Assembly (NCBI GenBank): GCA_028713795.1
Contig: JAQTNP010000002.1
Coordinates: 1 to 15,834, forward strand
Length of the DNA: 15,834 nt
Source of the DNA: Minisyncoccota bacterium
GTDB taxonomy: Bacteria; Patescibacteriota; Minisyncoccia; Minisyncoccales; PEYH01
Direction of reading: 5' to 3'
The position numbers were made by a program, and so were the translations under genes. Numbering within the stretch: position 1 is the stretch's first letter; the number at the start of each line of letters is the position of its first letter. Under the pieces are notes generated by a model. That model made no database searches, was not told the origin of the DNA, and worked only from the letters and a program-made list of their open reading frames with translations. Positions 5,984-12,885 of this stretch are shown in pieces.

Positions 5984-7291
5984 TTATTCCATTGCTACTC
6001 TTTCCACTTCTTCTATCGTTGTTACTCCTTCCAATACTTTGATAATTCCGTCCTGGTACATGGAAACAAATCCTTTTTCTTTTGCCATTTTGATAATTTC
6101 CGGGACCGAAGGATTTTTTAATATTAAATCTCTTAAATCATTATCCATGCATATTGCTTCAAACAAGGCGATCCTTCCTTTATACCCGGTATAGTTGCAG
6201 GATTTGCATTTTTTGGGTTTTTTGACTGTTATCCTTTTCTTTTCAACCTCATTCCTCAATTGCTCAGGCATAGCATTAATGGCATTCTGTATTTTTTCCA
6301 ATTCTTCTTTCGTTGGTTCTTCTTCTGTTCCACAGAAAGGACAAATTCTTCTTACCAATCTTTGAGCTACTGCTATATTAATAGCTGGAGCTATATTCAT
6401 CGCCTTGGCTCCTAGAGAAGTTAGTCTTGGAATAGCTCCGGCAGCGTCATTAGTATGAAGAGTAGAAAGGACCAGGTGTCCAGTAAGAGCAGATTGTATG
6501 GCAATTTCTGCAGTTTCCAGATCTCTGATTTCTCCGACCAAAATTACATCAGGGTCTTGCCTGACAATAGCTTTTAATCCGCTGGCAAAAGTATATCCTT
6601 TTTGAGCATGAACTTCTGTCTGGGAGATTCCGTCAAGACGGTATTCAATAGGATCTTCTATGGTTACAATTTTGATTTCTGGTTTTCTAATATAGCTCAA
6701 GAAAGCATAAAGAGTGGTGGTTTTACCGGAACCCGTAGGACCGGTCACTATTATCATTCCATTTGGTTTTTTAATTTGATTCTTGAAGGTCTCCAGAAGA
6801 TCTTGTCTTAATCCTAAATCAGCGATGCTTTTTAAGCTTTCTGGGTTTAATATTCTCATAACTATAGTTTCTCCGTAGTCAGCGGGCAGAGAAGATGTTC
6901 TTATTTCTATTTCCTTTGCTTCTTTACCAGTAGAGACAAGGATAGAAAAACTACCATCTTGGGGCTTGTCATATACGTTAAGCTTTAATCCAGCCAGAAG
7001 TTTTATTCTTGAGAGGAGCATATGGTATACATCCAGAGGAATATTTAGAACATCTTGAAGCATTCCGTCTAGCCTAACTCTCATTTTGACGTGTTCCTCT
7101 GTTGGTTCTAGATGTATGTCAGAGGCCTTGAGGTTGATTGACCCGGCTAATATTATATTAATCAAAATACTTACATCTTGTTGGAAGTAATCTTTAGAAA
7201 TCCTTTCGAATGCCTCAACGCTGACAATTTTTTCTTTGGCAATATTTGCTATATTCTCTGGAATTTCTACCAGATCAGTAATTTTTGTCAT
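5984..7291 (-). CDS. pilB: Type IV pilus assembly / type II secretion ATPase (PilB/GspE type)
   Basis: A 435-residue hexameric ATPase that powers pilus extension or pseudopilus assembly at the inner face of the membrane. It has the N2-like ASDIHLEP block (56-63), Walker A GPTGSGKT (184-191), the Asp box TIEDPIEY (210-217), Walker B VILVGEIRD (249-257), the His box STLHTNDA (276-283), and the four-cysteine zinc site C317-x2-C320 and C362-x2-C365 with GYKGR following. It is about 130 residues shorter than typical PilB because the N-terminal MshEN/N1 domain is missing, which is frequent in CPR-like genomes. The zinc site favours PilB/GspE over PilT. No other pilus gene is in the window. It starts three bases after the upstream gene; AGGA 8 nt before the ATG is one of the few plausible Shine-Dalgarno sites. 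Confidence 0.92.
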   Translation of the reverse strand: MTKITDLVEIPENIANIAKEKIVSVEAFERISKDYFQQDVSILINIILAGSINLKASDIHLEPTEEHVKMRVRLDGMLQDVLNIPLDVYHMLLSRIKLLAGLKLNVYDKPQDGSFSILVSTGKEAKEIEIRTSSLPADYGETIVMRILNPESLKSIADLGLRQDLLETFKNQIKKPNGMIIVTGPTGSGKTTTLYAFLSYIRKPEIKIVTIEDPIEYRLDGISQTEVHAQKGYTFASGLKAIVRQDPDVILVGEIRDLETAEIAIQSALTGHLVLSTLHTNDAAGAIPRLTSLGAKAMNIAPAINIAVAQRLVRRICPFCGTEEEPTKEELEKIQNAINAMPEQLRNEVEKKRITVKKPKKCKSCNYTGYKGRIALFEAICMDNDLRDLILKNPSVPEIIKMAKEKGFVSMYQDGIIKVLEGVTTIEEVERVAME

Positions 7292-7294
7292 ATA

Positions 7295-8374
7295 TTATCC
7301 TAATGCCTTTAATAATTGATTCTGGGCTATTTGTAGATTAGAACAAGGGAGAGAAAAGATGGCTTTATCTTGTTTTATCTCTCCGTTGAAACAGTTGACC
7401 ACTTTTTTCTTCTTGATCTCATCTGCTGAATACATTATACCGCCAACAGCGCTTTCTGTCTTCCATAGAAGAACAAAAGAGGGCAAGAAGAATTCTTTTG
7501 TACGCAGGAAATTAATGGCTGACAATATATCTTTTTTTTCTCTGACCTTATTCTTTGGAATTAATATAATAGGCATTTTTAAGGCTTTGTTTAAGCTGAT
7601 ATTGGATAAAACTAATTCTATTATTTCTTTTTCTTTTTGGCCAAAATTAGCATTCAAAAGAGAAGGTATTTTTTTAATCTCAGCCCCTTTATTTTTAAGA
7701 TAGACCAAAGACTTTAAAGCGTTTTCGCTTATGCCCTTTCCTTTGTAATAATTCAAAACTCCCCAAAAAAGATTAGTTGCCATGTCCCTATCAATGATAT
7801 TTTGGTTGGTTGATTTAGCCAGCTTAACTATCAATTCAGAAAAAGAAGAATTTTCCTCTATGATATTAATCTTTCCATATTCCTGATTTTTTGAATGATT
7901 GTCTAAATTCAAAATCGGCTTCTGGGAAAAGAATTTAAAATTATTTTCATAATAATCATCTAAAGATTCAAGGGATTTTATCCCGAGAGTTATTACTAAA
8001 TCAGGATCAAATTCATGGTCTTGGCTTAGATGAGAAAAGTGGATATCATCTGTTTTAATATCTCCACTAGTAATTGTAAAGAATAGTTTCAATTCCCTTT
8101 GACTCTTTTGATAATATATATCAGAGATGACGCCGGCATCATTATTAATGGTGAGGACAAAACTTTTTAAATCATTTATGGGCGAGGCCAAAATGGGAAA
8201 ATGAGCAGCTATTTCTTGAGGATGGCAATTTACAATCTTGCCGATTTTCTTTAGAGTGTAAAAAAGGGAAGCAGCGGCTACCAGAAAGTCAAAATTGTTC
8301 CTAGTTTTATCGCAGACCAAGAGTATGCGAGAACTATTATCTAGCATGTATTTTATTTCTGGTATCTCTCCCAT
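7295..8374 (-). CDS. Degenerate DHH-phosphoesterase-like protein
   Basis: A 359-residue protein with an overall plan like the NrnA/DHH family. ILLVCDKTRNNFDFLVAAASLFYTLKK-type sequence (from residue 17) corresponds to the first metal motif. FDPDLVITLGIKSL (122-135) corresponds to the second. PILNLDNHSKN (153-163) stands where DHH would lie, followed by the family-like YGKINIIEENSSFSELI. Key ligands look lost: the first-motif DxD is NFD (Asn27, Asp29), and DHH is Asp158-Asn159-His160. It is therefore probably a non-catalytic relative, or a divergent enzyme with changed metal binding. It is the first gene of the minus-strand operon, three bases upstream of pilB, and may act with it. Family assignment is moderate and function unknown. 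Confidence 0.6.
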   Translation of the reverse strand: MGEIPEIKYMLDNSSRILLVCDKTRNNFDFLVAAASLFYTLKKIGKIVNCHPQEIAAHFPILASPINDLKSFVLTINNDAGVISDIYYQKSQRELKLFFTITSGDIKTDDIHFSHLSQDHEFDPDLVITLGIKSLESLDDYYENNFKFFSQKPILNLDNHSKNQEYGKINIIEENSSFSELIVKLAKSTNQNIIDRDMATNLFWGVLNYYKGKGISENALKSLVYLKNKGAEIKKIPSLLNANFGQKEKEIIELVLSNISLNKALKMPIILIPKNKVREKKDILSAINFLRTKEFFLPSFVLLWKTESAVGGIMYSADEIKKKKVVNCFNGEIKQDKAIFSLPCSNLQIAQNQLLKALG

Positions 8375-8385
8375 ATTCTATTGTT

Positions 8386-8414
8386 AAACTACCTGTTAAT
8401 AACCTAAAAGTCAA
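8386..8414 (-). promoter_or_regulatory. Possible promoter of the minus-strand operon
   Basis: In the 52-bp gap between two divergent genes, the minus strand carries TTGACT (8414-8409), 17 bases, then TAGTTT (8391-8386), 11 nt before the ATG at 8374. The -35 is close to consensus, the -10 is weak. The plus-strand promoter for tsaE must also lie here; TATTTA at 8417-8422 is the only -10-like site I see and it is weak. Confidence 0.4.
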
Positions 8415-8426
8415 CCTATTTAAAAT

Positions 8427-8939
8427 ATGTCTAAAAGAATAGAAATTATATCAGAATCATCGCTTAAGACCAAAGAAATTGCTAAAAAAATAGCAATAGC
8501 TTTAACTGAGAAACAATTTTTTAAAAAAGCGCTGATAATTGGTTTAAAGGGAGAGCTTGGCGGAGGGAAAACTACCTTTATCCAAGGATTTTCTCAGGGG
8601 CTGGGTATTAAAGAAAAAATTTTGAGCCCTACTTTTGTAATAATGAAAAGTTTTTCGATGAAAAAAGGCGGATTCAAAAAATTATATCACCTTGACGTTT
8701 ATCGTATAAATGGCGTATCAGAATTGAAAGCCTTGGGATTGAAACAAATACTGCTCGACAAAAAGAATATAGTATTGATTGAATGGGTCGATATGATAGA
8801 AAAGGCCATCCCCAAAGATTCAGTAACCATAACCTTTTCATTTATTAGCGAGAACACCAGAAAGATAATCATAGAGATGCCGGATTATATTTTCAATCAA
8901 TTAAAAATGCTACAATTAGACTCATATGGAAGAAAATAA
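8427..8939 (+). CDS. tsaE: tRNA threonylcarbamoyladenosine biosynthesis ATPase TsaE
   Basis: A 170-residue P-loop protein that assists TsaB/TsaD in making N6-threonylcarbamoyladenosine at position 37 of ANN-decoding tRNAs. It shows Walker A GELGGGKTTF (42-51; usual form GELGAGKT), the SPTF switch (67-70), HLDVYRI (88-94), a GL motif (LKALGL) and IEW (118-120), all in family order. Length is slightly above the usual ~150 residues. It is the first plus-strand gene after the divergent gap, and its 3' end overlaps the exonuclease gene by 14 bases in another frame, so the two are likely co-transcribed. The partners tsaB, tsaC and tsaD are not in the window. Confidence 0.93.
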   Translation: MSKRIEIISESSLKTKEIAKKIAIALTEKQFFKKALIIGLKGELGGGKTTFIQGFSQGLGIKEKILSPTFVIMKSFSMKKGGFKKLYHLDVYRINGVSELKALGLKQILLDKKNIVLIEWVDMIEKAIPKDSVTITFSFISENTRKIIIEMPDYIFNQLKMLQLDSYGRK

Positions 8940-9840
8940 GAGATTAATGATAATAGATGGAAATGCCCTTGTTCATAGGGCATATCATGCTTTACCGCCG
9001 CTAACCACTAAGAATGGAAAACTAGTAAACGCAGTATACGGTTTTCTGTTGGTATTCTTCAGGGCTATAAAAGATTTTAGACCATCATATATTGCCGCGA
9101 CATTTGATTTGCCTGCTCCGACATTTAGAGATGGAATATATGATGGGTATAAAGCAAAGAGGCCAAAAGCCCCTGACGAATTGTATGAACAGCTCCCCGA
9201 AGTAAAGAAAATTTTAAAGGCTATGGGAATAAAGATATATGAAGTATCTGGTTTTGAGGCAGATGACACGATAGGAACAATTGCTAATTTATCTCAGAAG
9301 CAACAAGTATTTCCACCCATAGAAAATATTATCGTTACGGGAGACTTAGATACTCTTCAATTAATCGATGACAATACAAAAGTATTTACTTTAAGAAAAG
9401 GAGTAAAAGATGCTGTCTTATATGATAGGAATTCTGTCATGGAAAGGTATGGCTTGGAACCGGAAAGAATTGTAGATTTTAAGGCCTTAAGAGGAGATCC
9501 TTCAGACAATATTCCGGGAGTAGCCGGTATTGGAGAAAAGACAGCCGCCAGCTTAATTAAGGAATTTTTGACGATAGAAAACCTATATCAAGCAATAGAA
9601 AATAATACTGAAAGCTCTAAGAATATCTCAGATAAGATAAAAGAAAAACTGAGAACCTGCAAAGAAGAAGCATTTTTTTCTAAAGCATTGGCCCAAATCA
9701 GAAAGGATGCTCCGATAGAATTTATTCTTGAAGATTGTCATTTAACTCATTTTGATAGGGCAAAAGCAGAAGAAGCTCTAAAAGAATTTGAGTTCTTCAC
9801 CCTTATCAATAGATTATCAGATATTTTCCCCAACGTTTAA
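8926..9840 (+). CDS. Stand-alone 5'-3' exonuclease (PolA N-terminal / FEN family)
   Basis: A 304-residue flap endonuclease/5'-3' exonuclease matching only the N-terminal domain of DNA polymerase I. It shows LMIIDGNALVHRAYHAL with Asp11, TFDLPAPTFR (Asp61), GYKAKRPKAPDEL (74-86), GFEADDTIG with Glu111, Asp113 and Asp114, TGDLDTLQL with Asp140 and Asp142, and ALRGDPSDNIPG with Asp191 and Asp194. The helix-hairpin-helix motif GVAGIGEKTA spans 198-207. All metal ligands are present, so it should remove flaps and RNA primers. It ends with its own TAA, and the following gene is unrelated, so no polymerase domain is attached. The start lies inside the end of tsaE (14-base overlap), with no Shine-Dalgarno visible. 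Confidence 0.94.
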   Translation: MEENKRLMIIDGNALVHRAYHALPPLTTKNGKLVNAVYGFLLVFFRAIKDFRPSYIAATFDLPAPTFRDGIYDGYKAKRPKAPDELYEQLPEVKKILKAMGIKIYEVSGFEADDTIGTIANLSQKQQVFPPIENIIVTGDLDTLQLIDDNTKVFTLRKGVKDAVLYDRNSVMERYGLEPERIVDFKALRGDPSDNIPGVAGIGEKTAASLIKEFLTIENLYQAIENNTESSKNISDKIKEKLRTCKEEAFFSKALAQIRKDAPIEFILEDCHLTHFDRAKAEEALKEFEFFTLINRLSDIFPNV

Positions 9841-9843
9841 TTA

Positions 9844-9860
9844 AAAAGAAAGTTTCTTTT
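9844..9860. repeat. 17-bp palindrome in the sensor-operon promoter
   Basis: AAAAGAAA-G-TTTCTTTT is a perfect inverted repeat just after the exonuclease stop. As RNA it would be a weak AT-rich stem without a T-run, so a terminator is unlikely. It ends one base before the extended -10 at 9862-9870, where the spacer and -35 would be, which is a suitable place for an operator. Confidence 0.4.
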
Positions 9861-9861
9861 G

Positions 9862-9870
9862 TGGTATGAT
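9862..9870 (+). promoter_or_regulatory. Extended -10 promoter of the sensor operon
   Basis: TG-G-TATGAT is an extended -10 element; its last base is 8 nt before the ATG at 9879. No convincing -35 is present (TAAAAA at the expected place), which is normal for extended -10 promoters. Transcription would begin within a few bases of the start codon, giving a very short leader. Confidence 0.55.
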
Positions 9871-9878
9871 AGAAAAAT

Positions 9879-10526
9879 ATGGCACAAATTGATTCTAAAA
9901 AGACAAGTATCTTTTGGAAGGTCTTTTGGGGCGTTTTGCTTATCGCCATTTTCTCCAATATTGTCTTTGCTTACATAATATACAATGCCTACGAGGGGAT
10001 AATGATTCAGGTAAGGCCGTTTCTTGCCCCGGAATTTTTTTCAAGCATAGAAGTAAGCATTAACTCCACCTGGCTGATAGCTGCCTCCTCATTTCTGTTT
10101 GTGATAGTAATGGCCATTCTTTTTACGGTATTGTTTACAGGCAGAATATTGAAGCCATTAAAGCAATTATTAGATATTGTTCAAGAAGTTGGAAAAGGAA
10201 ATTTAGACGTAAAAGCCGGAATTAAAGTAAGAGATGAAATTGGAGATTTGGCTAATGAATTCAATCTCATGATCGATAAGCTCAAAACAGCCAGAGAAGC
10301 CATCCAGGAGGAAAAGAACATTCTTGAAATCAAAGTAAGGGCTAGAACAAACGAATTACAGGAGCTAGCCCAGTCGCTAGATGAAAAAGTTAAAGAAAGA
10401 ACCAAAGAATTGCAGGAAAGGATTGAGGAGCTTGAAAGATTCCATCGTTTGACTGTAGGCAGGGAGTTAAAGATGTTAGAGTTAAAGAAAGAAAATGAAA
10501 AATTAAGAGACAAGGAAAAACAATAA
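9879..10526 (+). CDS. Membrane HAMP-domain protein with coiled-coil tail (sensor half of a split kinase)
   Basis: A 215-residue protein with two membrane segments (about 12-35 and 65-87) flanking a small outside loop of about 28 residues. A HAMP domain follows (about 88-140: FTGRILKPLKQL, GNLDV, DEIGDLANEFNLMI), then a long charged coiled coil to the end (about 135-215). The tail contains FHRLTVGRELKMLELKKE, a segment I associate with the linker before PAS or kinase domains in sensor proteins. It has no kinase, methyl-accepting or cyclase domain. The TAA overlaps the ATG of the histidine-kinase gene by one base, so the pair probably makes a two-chain receptor, membrane input here and catalysis in the next protein. 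The signal is unknown; the outside loop is too small for a typical ligand domain. Confidence 0.85.
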   Translation: MAQIDSKKTSIFWKVFWGVLLIAIFSNIVFAYIIYNAYEGIMIQVRPFLAPEFFSSIEVSINSTWLIAASSFLFVIVMAILFTVLFTGRILKPLKQLLDIVQEVGKGNLDVKAGIKVRDEIGDLANEFNLMIDKLKTAREAIQEEKNILEIKVRARTNELQELAQSLDEKVKERTKELQERIEELERFHRLTVGRELKMLELKKENEKLRDKEKQ

Positions 10527-12085
10527 TGCCATTTCTTAAAAAAATATTTGCTAATACAGAAGAATTAGAAGTAGAGATGCAAAATAAGCAACGAGAGTTG
10601 TCTGCCTTACAGTCAAAGCTAGAGAGGCTATGGAGATTTTTACCCATAGCCGTTTGCGAGATAAACGCAGAAGGGATTATTAAAGAAGGAAACGATGAAT
10701 TCTTTAGACTTTTTAATATATACAAAGAAGGGAATTATAATAAGCCACTCAGTGATTTATTTATAGAGAAAGGGTCTTTTGCGGAATTCCTTAAAAATCA
10801 AAATATCGGCAACCAAGGGTTTGCTTTTTACGATACAGAAAACAAAAGAATATATTTGCAAGTATACAAAACGCATATAGATGGAAGCACTAATACTTTT
10901 GTTTGCTTTGACAATATATCTGAGGTTAAAAATTTGAAATCAGAGATGGAAGAAAAGATCAGAATTAGGATAAGAGACATTGAGGATTCAAGAGTAGCTC
11001 TGCTTAATATGCTTGAGGATACCGAAGAGGCCAGAGCAAGAGTGGAAGAGGAGAAGGTTAAAACAGAAACTATATTTACTAATTTTGTCGATGGGCTTTT
11101 AGTCTTTGATCTTAACCAAGAACTTAATCTAATTAACTCAGAAGCCGAAAAATTTTTAAACATTAGCGGGGCAAAGTTTATCGGGAAGAATTTTTCAGAA
11201 TTAAAAAAGGAAAAAAACCTTGAATCTCTCTTTTCAATTTTAGGCAATGATATGAAAGAAATGTTCCGCAAGGAATTAATTGTTTCTTCAGATCTGATTC
11301 TGGAAGTAACTTCAGTATTCATTACTGCCGGAAAGAAAAAGATATCTTTCTTAGTAATTATGCACGATGTTACCAGGGAAAGATTTATAGAGGACTTAAA
11401 GAGTCAATTTGTAACAGTTGCCGCGCACCAGCTTCGTACTCCGCTATCGATAATAAAATGGGGATTGGGCATGCTTTTAGGGGGAGACGTGGGAAAGATT
11501 TCTAAAGATCAAAAAGATCTTCTAGGAAAAACATTCCAGACAAACGAGAGAATGATTAAGCTTGTAAACGATCTTTTAAATGTTTCCAAAATTGAAGAAG
11601 GAAAGTATCTTTATCAACCAAAGATAATAGACATGGAAGCACTTATTAGGCAAATTTGCGCTTCTTCTCAGGAAATGATTATAAAGAGGAATATAGATTT
11701 AGCTGTTGAAATAGATGGAAGCAAGAGCAACAAGACAATAAAAGCCGATGAAGAAAAAATGACATTGGCAATAAAGAACTTGCTGGATAATGCAATCAGT
11801 TATACTGAGGCACAAGGGAAAATTACTATTAAATTATCTGTAGAAAAGAGTAAGATTCGTATTTCGATTTCAGATACGGGAGTAGGCATTCCCGCCAAAC
11901 AGCAGGATAGGGTATTTTCTAAATTCTTTAGAGGATCAAATGTGGTTAAAATGGATACAGATGGTACCGGCCTGGGCTTGTTTATAACTAAAAATATAAT
12001 TGAGGCGCATGGCGGGGAAATATCTTTTAAATCTAAAGAGGGAGAAGGAACCACTTTCTTAATTGTCTTGCCTGTTGCTGATTGA
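10526..12085 (+). CDS. Soluble PAS-PAS sensor histidine kinase
   Basis: A 519-residue kinase without a membrane segment. A short coiled coil (10-35) leads to a PAS-like domain (about 36-135), a second coiled coil (135-180) and another PAS domain (about 180-285, VDGLLVFDLNQELNLIN to IMHDVT). HisKA follows with phospho-acceptor His301 in AAHQLRTPLS, then the ATPase domain: N box NLLDNAISYT (418-427), G1 DTGVGIP (450-456), F box FSKFFRG and G2 GTGLGLFI (480-487). All catalytic motifs are intact. It should autophosphorylate and pass phosphate to the receivers downstream. Its ATG overlaps the stop of the HAMP gene, and AAGGA about 10 nt upstream may help initiation. Membrane coupling probably comes through the coiled coils of both proteins. 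Confidence 0.95.
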   Translation: MPFLKKIFANTEELEVEMQNKQRELSALQSKLERLWRFLPIAVCEINAEGIIKEGNDEFFRLFNIYKEGNYNKPLSDLFIEKGSFAEFLKNQNIGNQGFAFYDTENKRIYLQVYKTHIDGSTNTFVCFDNISEVKNLKSEMEEKIRIRIRDIEDSRVALLNMLEDTEEARARVEEEKVKTETIFTNFVDGLLVFDLNQELNLINSEAEKFLNISGAKFIGKNFSELKKEKNLESLFSILGNDMKEMFRKELIVSSDLILEVTSVFITAGKKKISFLVIMHDVTRERFIEDLKSQFVTVAAHQLRTPLSIIKWGLGMLLGGDVGKISKDQKDLLGKTFQTNERMIKLVNDLLNVSKIEEGKYLYQPKIIDMEALIRQICASSQEMIIKRNIDLAVEIDGSKSNKTIKADEEKMTLAIKNLLDNAISYTEAQGKITIKLSVEKSKIRISISDTGVGIPAKQQDRVFSKFFRGSNVVKMDTDGTGLGLFITKNIIEAHGGEISFKSKEGEGTTFLIVLPVAD

Positions 12086-12095
12086 GTGATATAAT
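12068..12095 (+). promoter_or_regulatory. Extended -10 promoter for the first response regulator
   Basis: TTGCCT (12068-12073), 16 bases, then TATAAT (12090-12095) preceded by TGA, making a perfect extended -10 (TG-A-TATAAT). Only six bases separate it from the ATG at 12102, so the predicted start of transcription coincides with the A of the ATG: a leaderless mRNA. It overlaps the end of the histidine-kinase gene, allowing the receivers to be expressed apart from the sensor. Confidence 0.65.
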
Positions 12096-12101
12096 ATACA
12101 T

Positions 12102-12479
12102 ATGGCAAAAAAGATATTGATAATAGAAGATGAGGAACTTCTATCGGGGTTGCTGAGAAGAAAATTTTTAGCTTTAGGGTTTGATGTTTTTATCGCTGAC
12201 GATGGAGAGAAAGGAGTTCAGTCAATCAGGGAAATAAATCCAGATTTAGTATTACTAGACATTATCATGCCAAAAATGAGCGGATTCGAAGTCCTTAAGA
12301 TAGTCAGGGAGGATTCGGTAATTGCTAATACTAAGATTATTGTTATCTCCAATTCTGGCCAACCAGTAGAATTAGATAAGGCCAAAGAATTAGGAGCGGC
12401 AGATTGGCTTATTAAAACAGAATTTGACCCAAATGAAGTGGTAGAGAAGGCTATGAGATTAATTGGGCCAGCTAACTAA
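12102..12479 (+). CDS. Receiver-only response regulator (first of two)
   Basis: A 125-residue CheY-like receiver domain with no output domain. Acidic pocket Glu9-Asp10, phospho-acceptor Asp53 in LVLLDIIMPKMSGFE, the switch position as Ser83 in VISNSG, and conserved Lys105 in DWLIKTEFDP are all present. Phosphate presumably comes from the kinase encoded upstream. As a single-domain protein it must act by binding a partner, for example a pilus or other motor component, or as a relay intermediate; the sequence does not say which. It lies 16 bases past the kinase stop and has its own extended -10 promoter. It is a clear paralogue of the next gene, with the same length and the same unusual SN-x-GQ after strand 4. 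Confidence 0.93.
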   Translation: MAKKILIIEDEELLSGLLRRKFLALGFDVFIADDGEKGVQSIREINPDLVLLDIIMPKMSGFEVLKIVREDSVIANTKIIVISNSGQPVELDKAKELGAADWLIKTEFDPNEVVEKAMRLIGPAN

Positions 12480-12491
12480 TTTAATTTAAAT
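12463..12491 (+). promoter_or_regulatory. Weak possible promoter for the second response regulator
   Basis: TTGGGC (12463-12468), 17 bases, TTAAAT (12486-12491), then six bases to the ATG at 12498. The hexamers are poor and the region is AT-rich, so chance is a real possibility. The -10 to ATG distance is the same as for the first regulator. Confidence 0.25.
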
Positions 12492-12497
12492 AAAAAT

Positions 12498-12872
12498 ATG
12501 GCTTCAAAAATACTTATCGTAGAAGATGACAAATTTTTAAGAGAGCTTATCTCTCGTAAATTAGTAAAAGAAGGATATGATATTGCCGAAGCAGTAGATG
12601 GAGAAGAAGGCATCAAGAAATCGGAGGAATTTATGCCCGAATTGATTCTTTTGGATTTGATACTTCCCGGCATTGATGGTTTCGGTACGCTGGAGAAGAT
12701 AAAAGATAATTCCAAGACAATGAATATTCCTGTTGTCATTCTTTCCAACCTTGGGCAGAAAGATGAAGTAGAAAGGGGACTTAAACTAGGAGCTATTGAT
12801 TTCTTGATTAAGGCCCATTTTACTCCAGAAGAGATTGTTGAAAAGATTAGACTCGTATTATCTAAGAAATAA
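12498..12872 (+). CDS. Receiver-only response regulator (second of two)
   Basis: A 124-residue CheY-like receiver. Glu9-Asp10-Asp11 form the acidic pocket, Asp53 in LILLDLILPGIDGFG is the phosphorylation site, Ser83 in ILSNLGQ the switch, and Lys105 in DFLIKAHFTP the conserved lysine. It shares length, motif positions and the SN-x-GQ element with the preceding gene, so the two arose by tandem duplication. No output domain is present. The gap from the first regulator is 18 bases. Two receivers under one kinase suggest either a branched output or a phosphate sink, as in some chemotaxis systems. No Shine-Dalgarno precedes the ATG. Confidence 0.93.
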   Translation: MASKILIVEDDKFLRELISRKLVKEGYDIAEAVDGEEGIKKSEEFMPELILLDLILPGIDGFGTLEKIKDNSKTMNIPVVILSNLGQKDEVERGLKLGAIDFLIKAHFTPEEIVEKIRLVLSKK

Positions 12873-12885
12873 TCTGGGCAAAAAT

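Noticed and set aside
12490..12880. Second regulator as a pseudogene copy
   Set aside because: All receiver residues (Asp10, Asp53, Ser83, Lys105) are intact and the frame is complete.
12835..12885. Upstream start for MutM at 12835
   Set aside because: It lies inside the preceding regulator gene and would place the catalytic proline of MPELPEVE inside the chain.
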